The notes under the pieces are model-generated. The model did no database searches. It saw only the letters and a list, made by a program, of their open reading frames with translations, and was not told the DNA's origin. Shown here in pieces: positions 37,397 to 47,699 of a stretch of DNA of 64,000 nucleotides. Each line of letters opens with the position of its first letter. The stretch's first letter is position 1. Location of the stretch: NCBI GenBank assembly GCA_001600355.1, contig BCJU01000001.1, forward strand, positions 517,178 to 581,177, written 5' to 3'. This DNA is from Meira nashicola (Eukaryota; Basidiomycota; Exobasidiomycetes; Exobasidiales; Brachybasidiaceae). The position numbers were made by a program, and so were the translations under genes.

Positions 37397-39578
37397 TCAA
37401 ATTTTTAGCTCTAAAAAGCCTTTCACGTCACCGTGATGACTGAGCATATCTGATCGACCTTTATTTCGATCATTTGTTCGATCATCTTCAACCTCATCAT
37501 CAGATCCTTGACCTGTTCGTTTCAACTCTCGTTTTGCCTTTGCATTGAGAGCTTTTCTTACTTTTTCCGCTTTACGTAACTCTTTTCTCTCATGCATACT
37601 AAGATTTCGTGTCACCGGTCTTGGCGTCACTGTCGTCTTTGCTCTCGGCGTCTTTTCTGGATCTTCTCTTGAATTTGTACGTGTATGTCTGATGTTTCGT
37701 TTATTTGATTGTCCAACATTAGATTCTCCTTCATCCGCCGTACTTCGACCAAGAGGTGAAGAAGCATAATCAGCCCAATCAGAAGGCGTATGTTCACCAC
37801 TGTGAACGCTAATATTGGCAATCGCATTTGCTGCCACCGATCCTACAATATCTGGCGTATGACTTCCTCCTTTCTCTCCTGATTGCATAGGTGAACGGCT
37901 ACGGGAGCGTCTTTTTGGACTGCGAAGACTTGATGTTGGATCTTTCGATGCAGTTCTTTTGCTTCTTCGTACATCATTTGAATACTTTAGCTTTGATCCG
38001 CTCGCTTCTGGCGAATCATCTGTTGTTGCATGCGTAGATGCAGACGCACCTTCTATACTCGAATGAGTTCCGACCGTATCAACAGATGAAGGAGAAACCG
38101 CTCTCCAATCGCGCATATGGTCCGGCATAGGTGAATGAGATGTTCGTGCAGACACATCTGTACTCTCACCAAGAGGAGTAGGAACATTACTACTGCTCAA
38201 AGTATCTGAACGAGCGATCGATCGTGGTCGAAGTGCTAGCATAGTCGATTGACTTTCCGCCATTGCATCATGATCAGAAGATTGTTCTCCTTCTTCATCT
38301 GCTACAGTCTCGTTTGCTAATATGGCTTCCAATGCTTCTTCCCAACCGCCATGTCTTTTGATATAAAAGCGAACCTGTTGCAAAGTATATCCACGTGTAC
38401 TTCTCAAAACTAATGCTTCCTCTGTCGTGGGCTCAGGATCCTCTCCTTCTTCTTGTGCAAGAGCAACATTTGATGTATTATTCTGAGCTGCAGATTGACC
38501 ATTTACTGATGCTCTTCCTTCATTGATCCTCGGTAATCCTGTATGAGGACCATTGATATTTCGTATTGAAGAATAATGTTCCCAATTATGGTATGCTATC
38601 CATAAAGGACCGTATGCTTCAATTTGTGAAATCTGCGTTGGTGGTGGAGGAGTAGTGATTGTAGCACTAGTCGAAGGAACATTGAGCGTACCAACATTTT
38701 CAGCTGATGCTAACGCTGTCTGTCTATCCACCTCGTTCACACTTTCCGTACTTTCCGATGCGATTGGCGAAGATGAACGATTATTGATTGTTCGATCTGA
38801 TGCTATGAATGCACTCGACAACGTGATTGATGATGGACCGGTCACTTCTGTAACTGGTTCACCTCCTTTCTTTGCCCTTCTCATTCGTCTTAATGCACGT
38901 TCACTTGGCGGTGGACCTTCTGATCCAGGTTCACTACGATTTTGTGCCATCAGTCTCTCTTGCTCTTTTCGTTCGCGTTCTTGTATAGCTTGAGGTGATT
39001 CGTCATCTCCCGATACAACGTAAACGAGTCCGGGCTGTACGATTTTAATTTCTTTTTGTTTCAAATGAGCGAATGCTGATAATTCTAAATGTCCTCCATA
39101 CGTTCCTGATTGTCGCATTGAACGAACATAATCTTCAAAAGGTTTCTCAACATCAATAAAAGCGGCAAATTTATCAGAACGTGATTCTAAGTAATCGCAA
39201 ACGTTTTGACGAAGGATAGCGTGTTGATTAGGATAGCCATAAAGTTGATCTGATAAAGCGCGAAAGAGACAATTTCCATCTCCTGTGATATTTGCAGCAT
39301 ATAATCCCATCGATCGTAATTGGGCGTTCAATTCCTTTTCAACCTGTGCTGGATCTTCTAAACCATTGTTCAACTAAACACAAACAAGACGATGAAGGTG
39401 ATTGTGTAAGCTATCATTCTGCTGTTATTCCCTTTCAACTTTTACAACTTACCTTTGCACGACTACTCCTAGTCACTCTTTCACCTCCTACATTCTTTTG
39501 AGCGGCCCTTCTTCCACCTTTAGCAGACGAGCCTTTGGCTACGCCTGCTCTACGACCTTTTTGTTGTCCATGCGGCAT
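37397..39578 (-). CDS. OTU-domain deubiquitinase, OTUD3-like
   Basis: Exon 1 (39453-39578) and exon 2 (37397-39373) join to 700 residues; donor GTAAGT, acceptor TTTAG. Exon 1 encodes a very basic 42-residue N-terminus (MPHGQQKGRRAGVAKGSSAK). The OTU domain follows with the catalytic Asp/Cys in ITGDGNCLFRALSDQLYGYP (D74, C77) and the catalytic His in AYHNWEHYSSIR, separated by a long insert (about residues 170-265). A UBA-like helix region is seen in TRGYTLQQVRFYIKRHGGWE. The C-terminal half is disordered, rich in Ser, Arg and Glu, and ends in a Lys/Arg-rich helix (ERKELRKAEKVRKALNAKAK). This order matches OTUD3. The enzyme removes ubiquitin; substrates are unknown. Confidence 0.85.
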
Positions 39579-40736
39579 AGCAGCCGCCTCCTTTCCTTTT
39601 TCTTCTTGTTTGTATGATACCCGTCTTGTGTACTCTTTTGATAAATGTTCAAAAGGTTCCCAATTGTGTGTGAATAATGAATTAGATGAAAGAATGTGTC
39701 AAAGTTCTCATCACACCTTCAATTCCGATAACGAGATCGACGATACTACGACGACGACAATCAAGTCGACGACGAAGTACGATCGAACTGAATCGAATTG
39801 AAGATAAAAGAAGTGGGGAAAGAAGAAGGAAACGGGTCCGAACAAGGTTTCTGTCGTTTGATTTTTTTATCTTCTGGAAATAGTTGATCAACTTGGTTTG
39901 TGCGTCACGACTGTCAGACGAGCATATCCCCCGCTTGTTGATAATAATTACACACACACACATCAATCATATATTCTAGAATAGATAAAATTTTCAAACT
40001 GCATAATAAGCCTACGGCGTGCAAATTACAGTAGTCATAAAAAATTGTATTGGTGTGTATTAGGCTAATTATATCTCTCTTTTAGTGCACAGCTCGCTCG
40101 CCAAAAAAACAAAAATGCGAATTTTATGTGTAGAAAGGCGCCGCTATCCTTTACGGAAGTTGCAAAGCGGTCAATGGCCTTTCGTGTTCTATCCAGCTCA
40201 TGCAACTACTTTTACGGTATTTTTCCCCTTTTTTACACGTATGTATGGAGGCATTGCGTAGCGCCGCTTCATTATGGCGGAAGGGCATAAGAGCAGTATA
40301 AAATTAGGAGTGACGCAAATGTGTATGTATGAATGTAAACTAGACAAAGGTACCTTTTTATGAGTTATTATTTATGCAAATAAGGGTCTTGAAAGAAGGT
40401 GGGGTCCAGCGACTAAGGAAAAGGAGTAGCATTCATTCTCGGACATGATTGCTCAGCATAGGAAATATTCTCATTGGAAACAACCCTGGCTTACTCTGTA
40501 ACCAATCTTAAAAGCTTCTTTCAATTAGCGTGGTGCATATACATATGATAGACATTGCAGCTTTAATGCACCAGTCCGCCTCCACTGCTTTTAGAGCTTT
40601 AATCTTGATTAAGATGCCAAGGCTGTGTCGTGCGTGATAATAGAAGGATTAACTGGAGTAATATAATGCTATATATAGGCTTGCTTCTCACTTTGATCAT
40701 TTTTCATACATCATTATTATTCATTTTTTGCTCAAA
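39579..40736. other. Divergent intergenic region of 1.16 kb with TATA box for the gene at 40737
   Basis: No supported gene or tRNA. The stretch near 39730-39780 is made of repeated GACGAC-type triplets. TATATATAG at 40670-40678 lies about 60-67 bases before the ATG at 40737 and is its likely core promoter. Confidence 0.45.
40670..40678 (+). promoter_or_regulatory. TATA box of the PPxY/ZZ-like gene
   Basis: TATATATAG located 59-67 bases upstream of the ATG at 40737, a usual core promoter distance. Confidence 0.55.
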
Positions 40737-41951
40737 ATGGGTTCTACACAAAGAGAAGAAATGGTACCGGCACCACCGCCGTATATGGAACAATCATCGA
40801 CTACATCTTATGCACCTCCGTCATTCCCTCCTCCTTCAACGAACGGCACGAATGGACAATCCTCATCTTCATCTTCGTTTGCGCCACCTCCATTTCCACC
40901 CCCTCCAACAAATAATGCTGAAAATGGAGAAAAGAAGAAAGCGTATAAAAATATCGAAGAAGGAGAAGGATATGCTGGCGCTCCACCTGATTTAATACAA
41001 GCACCACCAACATATGAACCTTTTTCGTTTGAAGATGAATATGCAAGATTTTCACGTTTTGCAGCAGAAAGTGGAATACCTCGTTGGCATTCTGCACCAG
41101 TTTATAATGTTTATCATGATAAAAAGAATTCAAAATTATCATTTCATTTCGCACTTCCATCAACACTTCCGCCTTGTGCATGTGGACTAAACTTTGATTG
41201 TGATTGTGGAAGGAGGAGACCATCAATTTGGGAAACAACAACTAAAAGAAGTGGTCTGTTTTCTTCTTCATCTTCGAAAGTTGTATTAGAAAGAATTTCA
41301 AACTTTAACTGTAAATCATACTTGGCATTAACAGCATCAAGGTTATCATCATCATCACCTCAATCTTACAAAATCCTAAACGAACGAGATCAAAAATTAA
41401 CAGAATTAATACAAACAAACGATCAACAAAAAATGTTTGAATTTATTGATGGTCAAAGATTATCTTGGATTCGATTTGGATCTAGAATAGAATTACAAAA
41501 TGCTGCAAGACAACCTTTAGCAATCTTTCATACAAACGTAATTCCAGCTCGATTAGAACTTACAGCGTTCGCATGGGCACGTATGCCAAGTGATGAATTG
41601 GAATGTGATTATAAAGGTTGTTCTATGAAATCTCTTTATGGATTCGTTTTTCGTTGTTTTGATTGTTCAGAAAAAGTTCCTGAAAAAAGTAAAAAAGGTG
41701 GCTTTGATCAAGAGGAAGAAGATGGAAATCCTTGGGTTGAAACTTTTGACATTTGTGAAGCTCATTTGATGGATGAATGCGCATCACATCCCCCAAATCA
41801 TCGTTTTCGTAGATTGCCAAGACCTTTTGGTGAATATGACGATGCGGTATATGAGACACCACTTTTACGTGTAAGAGATTTACAAGCTCAAAGGCTCAGT
41901 CAAGAAATTGTCATCATGACATTAGCATGTATGCTTCTAGAAAAGCAATAA
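40737..41951 (+). CDS. Protein with PPxY motifs and a ZZ-like zinc finger, unknown function
   Basis: 404 residues from the ATG at 40737 (a TTG three codons earlier is ignored). The first ~100 residues are Pro/Ser-rich and contain the WW-domain ligands PPPY (near residue 14) and PPTY (near 90), plus poly-proline runs. The middle carries a cysteine cluster CACGLNFDCDCG (about residue 142). The C-terminal region has the spacing of a ZZ zinc finger: CDYKGC, FRCFDC, DICEAH, CASHPPNHRF. No enzyme domain is seen. PPxY motifs in fungi are typically bound by Rsp5/Nedd4-type ubiquitin ligases, so an adaptor or a substrate is one reading. I do not recognise an orthologue. Confidence 0.75.
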   Translation: MGSTQREEMVPAPPPYMEQSSTTSYAPPSFPPPSTNGTNGQSSSSSSFAPPPFPPPPTNNAENGEKKKAYKNIEEGEGYAGAPPDLIQAPPTYEPFSFEDEYARFSRFAAESGIPRWHSAPVYNVYHDKKNSKLSFHFALPSTLPPCACGLNFDCDCGRRRPSIWETTTKRSGLFSSSSSKVVLERISNFNCKSYLALTASRLSSSSPQSYKILNERDQKLTELIQTNDQQKMFEFIDGQRLSWIRFGSRIELQNAARQPLAIFHTNVIPARLELTAFAWARMPSDELECDYKGCSMKSLYGFVFRCFDCSEKVPEKSKKGGFDQEEEDGNPWVETFDICEAHLMDECASHPPNHRFRRLPRPFGEYDDAVYETPLLRVRDLQAQRLSQEIVIMTLACMLLEKQ

Positions 41952-42012
41952 AAGCTAAAAGTTTGATTGAAATATAATACAGTAACAATACATATATTTT
42001 CGGAAGTACTAA

Positions 42013-42783
42013 TTACCCCTCATTGTTTGGTTTTGGTGTTGATTGATCGGGTATTGGCGTTGCTGCTGCTGTACTAGAAGCAGTTTCTTGTCTTTGTCGA
42101 TTTCCTGAATCGGTTTGCATTTCATCTTCATTTGTACTAGGTTGTTGCTCCTCTTCTCGATTCGCCTCTTCAAATCGATTACGTACTTGAATGCTTCTGC
42201 TTAGCATTTCCTTCAGATCAGATTCCAATCCCTCTAATCTCTGCTTCTTCTTTCGATTATCTTTCATCAATGCAGCCCTCTTCGCTTGTAATTGTTGCTT
42301 TTCCTCTTCTAGCCTTTTACGTTCGCTTAATTCAAATCGTAATCTGGCCAAATAAAGTTTATGTGAATTGGTCATAATCTCTTCCGTTCTTTCATCTTCC
42401 GGAGATCTTTGTAAAAATTCATCCACATGAATCAAATTGACATTCTCATATATCGATTGAAATGATTTGCAATTTCGAATTTCTTCTTGTAAATGACGTT
42501 TTTGATATTTAAGATTTTGTAAAGCTAAACTTGCACTATCAACCTTTGATCGAATTTCCGTTACCCTTCCTTTACCATTTCGTGCATCTTCATGGACTCT
42601 ACGCGAAGTTGCACGTAATTGTGCAAAAAGTGGTGAAGATTGGTGTAAAAGTGAGAATCTTTCTTCGATTGTCGTTAATCCGTTTGTAGATATTTCTTCT
42701 TGTTCAATTGTTGAAAGCAGTCTTTTTTGCAATGAAGATGCGACTGCCGTTATAGGCATTTGTTCATCAGCCGCCGTCGCCAT
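42013..42783 (-). CDS. THO complex subunit 5 (THOC5/Fmip) homologue
   Basis: 256 residues from the ATG at 42783, which has a good context (A at -3, G at +4). In-frame ATGs upstream (for example at 42843) have poorer context and would add residues without family features. The core ALQNLKYQKRHLQEEIRNCK, with FQSIYENVNLIHVDEFLQ after it, is the THOC5/Fmip signature. Long coiled-coil segments follow (ERKRLEEEKQQLQAKRAALM, KKKQRLEGLESDLKEMLSRS). The tail is polar. THO couples transcription to mRNA export. The protein is shorter than animal THOC5, as is usual for fungal forms that carry only the N-terminal coiled coil. Confidence 0.8.
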   Translation of the reverse strand: MATAADEQMPITAVASSLQKRLLSTIEQEEISTNGLTTIEERFSLLHQSSPLFAQLRATSRRVHEDARNGKGRVTEIRSKVDSASLALQNLKYQKRHLQEEIRNCKSFQSIYENVNLIHVDEFLQRSPEDERTEEIMTNSHKLYLARLRFELSERKRLEEEKQQLQAKRAALMKDNRKKKQRLEGLESDLKEMLSRSIQVRNRFEEANREEEQQPSTNEDEMQTDSGNRQRQETASSTAAATPIPDQSTPKPNNEG

Positions 42784-43227
42784 TCTTCTCCTTTTTGTGA
42801 GTTTGTTGTAATCAAGTAATGGTAGTGGATTGTGATATGCCATATGATTAATCCATAAAAATGCACATCTACACTTCACGTGCTTTTTAGCTTGTAAAAG
42901 GGGCTTTAGCGCGTTGGAGAACCAGATATGAAAACAGGGGGTGATTCGTTTCGTTCTTTGTGGTCGCGTCAAAAAGACTGTTATTGTTAGCGTGTGTTGG
43001 TTAACAAAAGGTAACAAGGTGCGTGCATGCGTGCGTTGCGCTGCGCGGTCTGCGCGCTGTTGGTTTACCATTCAACTCTAAAAATAAGAGTAACATTGCA
43101 TTTCATTATACATATGCTCGGGAGAGAACGAAGAGCGACTGTGTATTGTCACAGTTAACTATTGACGATCATCCCATCCCTCTAATAATTAAAGTTTTTC
43201 AAACATACACAAAACATCTCGGAAAAT
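42784..43227. other. Divergent promoter region THOC5 / myosin light chain
   Basis: 444 bases, no gene accepted. A GC-rich patch of GCGTGC/GCGCTGCGCG units lies at about 43020-43058. Both promoters must be here. Confidence 0.4.
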
Positions 43228-43730
43228 ATGGCAGACGCAGAATACAAGGAAGCATTTGCACTTTTTGACAAAAAAGGAACAGGTCATATCGCCAGAGAAT
43301 CTTTAGGTGACCTTTTACGTGCATTAGGACAAAATCCAACTCAAGCAGAAGTGGCAGAATTAGCATCAAGTGCACCAAAAGATATTGATTTTCAATCATT
43401 TTTAAACATTCTTCATAGACCAAACGGTTTCAAGCCTGCAGGTACTGCTGGTAAGTAAGGGATTGTATAGTAATTCATAATCATTTTTGGCCTTTGTTCG
43501 CTTACACACACCCATTCTCACACAATTCAGAGGAATTCGTTCGTGGATTCCAAGTCTTTGATAAAGAAGGTAATGGTTTCATCGGTGCTGGTGAATTGCG
43601 CTATGTTTTGACCAGCTTAGGAGAAAAGTTGAGTGATGAAGAAGTGGACGAATTGATGAAAGGTGTTCAAGTAGGAAGTGATGGAAACGTCAATTACGAA
43701 TCTTTCGTTCGTCAAATCTTGGCTCAATAA
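43228..43730 (+). CDS. CDC4: Myosin essential light chain (Cdc4/Mlc1 type)
   Basis: Exons 43228-43450 and 43531-43730 join to 140 residues, the size of fission yeast Cdc4. EF-hand-like repeats are visible: [55 protein letters not shown] and [18 protein letters not shown]. Loop residues show that not all hands can bind calcium. The conserved [20 protein letters not shown] run is formed only across the intron (GTAAGT donor, TTCAG acceptor). The protein binds IQ motifs of type II/V myosins at the cytokinetic ring. The symbol follows fission yeast and is unrelated to the budding yeast F-box gene of that name. Confidence 0.88.
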
Positions 43731-44038
43731 ATTGTCCAAAGCGCTTCTTTATTTTCATCGTCGTTCGCTGCTGTACAAACGTCTTGTTCCGATCCTGTAT
43801 ACTTATACTATTCGCCATACAATGAAATAGGCGCTCAGGTCGCCATTCATCGTCATTTTTGGAAGCAGACCTAAAAGAAATAGAATGTCAAATATTGTAT
43901 TGCATTGGTTCTACAGAGTTAAAGTATAAAGTATAGCACATTTGTTTTGTTGATTTCCCCCAAGATTGAGGAGAAGAAAATTCAACTTCTGGAATGTGGC
44001 TCGTTCCAGAATTGAGAATGTAGTTGAGATACATTTGC
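43731..44038. other. Convergent 3' region, myosin light chain / TRAP-alpha
   Basis: 308 bases of 3' untranslated sequence of two convergent genes. No coding feature is seen. Confidence 0.4.
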
Positions 44039-44821
44039 TCACTTTCGGCCTGAACGTGGCTTTGGGCTACTTGCGCCGCCTGATTTGCGCAAATGATGAG
44101 ATGGAATCCAATCCTCGTCGTATGCAGAGGATGAAGCGGAAACTGGTTCAACTTTTTGTCCTTTTGTACCAACAGTTGCACCTGATGCAACATTTGCTTT
44201 GGTAGTGCTTGCTCTTTGTTTTCTCTTATTAACCGAATTAGAGCCAGGATAATTCTTACTTGCCCAATAAATAGCTGTACCTACAATAGCTGCCAAAAGA
44301 GCATACAAAGATAACAATTGCACGTCAAACCAACTCTTTGCAGGTTCAACAACAGAAACGGAACCGGTATAAGCGTGTAAGTTGTGCACTTTGCTCGTTT
44401 GACCATCTTTGACTAAGATGCGAAATTCAACTCCAACTTCTTGAGGTTTGAATTCCGGGTAAAAGTCAAAAGGTACTTGCAAAGGTTGTCCATTTGTAGG
44501 CTTGAGAGGCAGAGATTTGAATTTTGTAGAAGTCATGTTTCGCATCACATATCCTTTCTTTCCTTGACGATCGCGATTCAAGAATGCTCCTGTGATACTT
44601 TCCAAAGTGAGAATTCGATCTGAATCGATTCCTGATTTAGGTTGTGTGAGAGTGAACACTACTCTGTTTGCTTGACCGTTTGATACTCTGTTAAAAGCAT
44701 TGTTTGGGAATGTCGTTTGAACATTAACGTCAGGAGTATCATTTGCTTGTGCTTGAATTAATGTAGTCAAAGACAAAGCACAAATTGCCAATGGTAGCAG
44801 AACAGCTCTTAGCATATGCAT
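44039..44821 (-). CDS. TRAP-alpha / Irc22-like ER membrane protein
   Basis: 260 residues from the ATG at 44821, chosen because it opens a signal peptide (MHMLRAVLLPLAICALSLTT) and has A at -3; an in-frame ATG at 44878 would hide the signal. The lumenal domain (NAFNRVSNGQANRVVFTLTQ, VPFDFYPEFKPQEVGVEFRI) matches the translocon-associated protein alpha family. One membrane segment follows (LLSLYALLAAIVGTAIYWAS), then a basic cytosolic tail (NSVNKRKQRASTTKANVA). In animals TRAP sits next to Sec61; the fungal Irc22 group is poorly characterised. Confidence 0.82.
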   Translation of the reverse strand: MHMLRAVLLPLAICALSLTTLIQAQANDTPDVNVQTTFPNNAFNRVSNGQANRVVFTLTQPKSGIDSDRILTLESITGAFLNRDRQGKKGYVMRNMTSTKFKSLPLKPTNGQPLQVPFDFYPEFKPQEVGVEFRILVKDGQTSKVHNLHAYTGSVSVVEPAKSWFDVQLLSLYALLAAIVGTAIYWASKNYPGSNSVNKRKQRASTTKANVASGATVGTKGQKVEPVSASSSAYDEDWIPSHHLRKSGGASSPKPRSGRK

Positions 44822-45344
44822 TTTGATGGGGGATTGATCTATGATGATGGATAACATCAAAGTTGACCCATGTGACATTCACCCTCTCACCTCCATTTCA
44901 TCTTCTTCTCGAGCGCGCCCCGCCCACTATGAGCCAAAAGACGCCACAAAAGCAGACAAAATGTCTGGCCTAGTCTAGTCTTGGGCCAACTGTATGCAGC
45001 AGTAGATCTTACACGCCCGTGCGATGTATGTAGTCTACAGCCAGCGAGGTTTGAGCAATTCATGTTTGTTCGACGTGTTTCTTCTTGAGCCTGCCTATTA
45101 AATGTACCTGCGTGTAACTTTATTCTGTTAAAAGCCAAGCCTTTGTATTGAATTGGAGCAAATGCCGCACGCTTAGGCTCGCAAAACGCTCCGTGGAACC
45201 GTTTTCCGGTTTATGCGTAGGATTATTGTGTGTAGACTATTTCCCCGCAAAAAAATAAAACAGTGAAGGAATCTGATTAACCGAGTGAAACAACAATTTC
45301 CTCCGCTCTTTTTATTTTTCTACTTCTTCACCACCACTTACAAA
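44822..45344. other. Divergent intergenic region TRAP-alpha / acetoacetyl-CoA synthetase
   Basis: 523 bases with no supported gene or tRNA; the middle (44900-45070) is more GC-rich than its surroundings. Both promoters should be here. Confidence 0.4.
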
Positions 45345-47489
45345 ATGACATCCGCTGCTGAAGAATCCGCTTCTGCAGCCGTTTTAGGTAAATTAGTCTA
45401 TACGCCAAAGAATGTGGAAGAAACAAGGATTGATCAATTTCGTCAAACAATATCGAAAAAGTATCAAATTGATCTTCCTGATTATGATGCTTTTTGGAAA
45501 TGGTCATGTGATCATGCATCTGAATTTTGGACAGAATGTTGGGAGGAGGTGAAGATTATAGCAAGTAAGAGTGTAAAAGAAGCATTACCATCCCATAAAA
45601 TACCCAATATTTATCCTCCACCAAAATGGTTTGAAGGATCAAGATTAAATTTTGCAGAGAATCTTTTGCGTAATTCTCAATCAAATTCTCCTCTTTTGGA
45701 TCAACCTGCTTTAATTCAAACAGCAGAAGCGGATCCAAGTAAACCTGATTCATTTCATCAAACTGTAACAACCCAAAGACAATTACGTTTGCAAGTTGCA
45801 CAAGCTGTTCGTGCTTTACGTGCTAGAGGTATAATTGCAGGTGATCGAATTGCCAGTTATAGCAGTAATTGTTCGGCAAATGTTGTTGCATTTCTTGCAA
45901 GTGCTGCAATCGGTGCTATTTGGGTTTCAAGTGCGGCCGATTTCGCTCCTCAAGGTGTACTGGAAAGACTTAAAACCGTTCGTCCAAAAGTCTTGTTTGC
46001 AGTAGATGGTGTTAGATACAATGGACGTGTACATGATCATTTGAACAAATTGGAAGAAGTTGTCAAAGGATTAGAAGATGGTATTGAAAAAGAAGAACAA
46101 AAATTACAAGAAGTGATCGTTATTCCCTACTTGAATCAAATAGGTTCTCAAAGTGACTCTGCAAAACATCAACACACAAATTGGGATGACTTTTTGCAAA
46201 GCGGAAAAGGTACGAGTGAAGATGATTCAAATTTCGAGTTTGAACAATTGGACTTCAATCATCCACTTTGGATCTTATTCTCTTCAGGTACAACTGGAAA
46301 ACCTAAAGCTATCATGCATCGTTCTGGTGGAATGTTGATTCAAATGGCAAAAGAACTTCTTTTACATGGAAATATGACTCCAAAAGATACCTTTTTCTAC
46401 TATACTACACCTGGCTGGATGATGTGGAATTGGCTTGTTGGAGGATTGTTGACAGGAGCTCCTTTGGTTTTATTTGATGGATCGCCTTTGAAGCCTGCTT
46501 CAACTTTATGGACTTTATCTTCACAATTGGGTATTACGATCTTTGGAACTTCTGCTGCTTATCTTTCTGCTTTAGAAAAGACTGGTTTTAAGCCTCGCGA
46601 GACATTCCCAAATTTAAAGGTAAAGCAAGTTTTATCGACAGGTTCACCTTTACGAGCAGATTTATATCCATGGATAATGGAAAATGTAGGTCCAGAAACG
46701 TTGATAGGATCAATTACAGGAGGAACGGATATTTGTTCTTTATTTGCAGGTCATAATGTTGCACTTCCAGTTTATGCTGGAGAAATACAAGGGCGTAACT
46801 TGGGAATGAATGTAGACGTTTTTGATGATGCAGGTAATTCAATTTTGCCCGGTAAAGGATCGGGTGATTTAGTATGCAAAACAGCTTTTCCTGCTCAACC
46901 TTTATCATTCTTTTCACAATCAGAAGAACGTCATTTTGATACATATTATTCACAATTCAAAGGCGTTTGGTATCATGGAGATTACGTTGGCCTATCAACA
47001 CATGGTGGTTTGGTAATGTTAGGTCGTAGTGATGGAGTTTTAAATCCGGGTGGAATTCGATTTGGATCTTCAGAAATTTATGATGCATTGGAAAAGGATA
47101 AAATGTCTGGTAATTTACAAGAAGTTGAAAATTGGCTAGTTTGTTCACTTAAAACACCTTCAGGAGATGATGAAGTTGTAGTATTATTTTTGATTTTAAA
47201 AGAAGGAAAGGATAGCTTAAAAGCAGATCAATTAAACTCTTTGGAATCACATATCAAATCACTCATTCGACAAAAGAGAAGTGCAAGACATGTTCCAAAA
47301 TATATTCGTATAATCGAAGGAGTTCCATTAACTTTAAACGGTAAATTAGCAGAAATTCCAGCTAAAAAATTAATCAATGGAGCGCCTTTATCAACCATCA
47401 ATTCTGCAACTCTTCAAAATCCAGATATTTTACAATCTTATGTAGAAGTAGGCAAAGAGCTTAGAGAAGCACTTGCAAATGGTAAATAA
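45345..47489 (+). CDS. Acetoacetyl-CoA synthetase
   Basis: Single exon, 714 residues from the ATG at 45345 (AAAATG context); an in-frame extension to 45285 is unlikely. ANL superfamily enzyme with the adenylation P-loop ILFSSGTTGKPKAIMHRSGG, then FYYTTPGWMMWNWLVGGLL, SITGGTDICSLFAG, YHGDYVGLSTHGGLVMLGRS and the C-terminal lysine region LTLNGKLAEIPAKKLING. The N-terminal DAFWKWSCDHASEFW and PKWFEGSRLNFAENLLRN are typical of acetoacetyl-CoA synthetase rather than acetyl-CoA synthetase. It activates acetoacetate in the cytosol, feeding sterol and fatty acid synthesis or ketone-body and leucine breakdown. Fungal forms are about 670 residues; extra length is in the linker near 240-300. Confidence 0.92.
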   Translation: MTSAAEESASAAVLGKLVYTPKNVEETRIDQFRQTISKKYQIDLPDYDAFWKWSCDHASEFWTECWEEVKIIASKSVKEALPSHKIPNIYPPPKWFEGSRLNFAENLLRNSQSNSPLLDQPALIQTAEADPSKPDSFHQTVTTQRQLRLQVAQAVRALRARGIIAGDRIASYSSNCSANVVAFLASAAIGAIWVSSAADFAPQGVLERLKTVRPKVLFAVDGVRYNGRVHDHLNKLEEVVKGLEDGIEKEEQKLQEVIVIPYLNQIGSQSDSAKHQHTNWDDFLQSGKGTSEDDSNFEFEQLDFNHPLWILFSSGTTGKPKAIMHRSGGMLIQMAKELLLHGNMTPKDTFFYYTTPGWMMWNWLVGGLLTGAPLVLFDGSPLKPASTLWTLSSQLGITIFGTSAAYLSALEKTGFKPRETFPNLKVKQVLSTGSPLRADLYPWIMENVGPETLIGSITGGTDICSLFAGHNVALPVYAGEIQGRNLGMNVDVFDDAGNSILPGKGSGDLVCKTAFPAQPLSFFSQSEERHFDTYYSQFKGVWYHGDYVGLSTHGGLVMLGRSDGVLNPGGIRFGSSEIYDALEKDKMSGNLQEVENWLVCSLKTPSGDDEVVVLFLILKEGKDSLKADQLNSLESHIKSLIRQKRSARHVPKYIRIIEGVPLTLNGKLAEIPAKKLINGAPLSTINSATLQNPDILQSYVEVGKELREALANGK

Positions 47490-47549
47490 ATGAAGTAGTG
47501 TATAGAATAGAATGAATTTGAATAATGTATGACTGTCGTCTATAAGGGT

Positions 47550-47573
47550 GGGGTAAATTTGAGAATTTACCCC
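47550..47573. promoter_or_regulatory. Perfect 10-bp inverted repeat between AACS and gluconokinase
   Basis: GGGGTAAATT, a four-base loop TGAG, then AATTTACCCC. It lies 60 bases after the synthetase stop and about 127 bases before the gluconokinase ATG. It may form a hairpin in the 3' end of the first transcript or be a dyad-symmetric protein-binding site for the second. Which, if either, cannot be told. Confidence 0.4.
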
Positions 47574-47699
47574 CACGCGTAAGAATTGAGGCGTATCCTG
47601 GTTTTTGGGGCTGTCAGGCGCCTTCGGACCGGTGAGAGTGTGTCTTGTCCGAATGTTGTTCTCGGCTACCATCAAGTGATTCTATCATCGTTACCGAAG

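Noticed and set aside
44822..44878. TRAP-alpha start at 44878
   Set aside because: It would bury the signal peptide, and its start context is poor.
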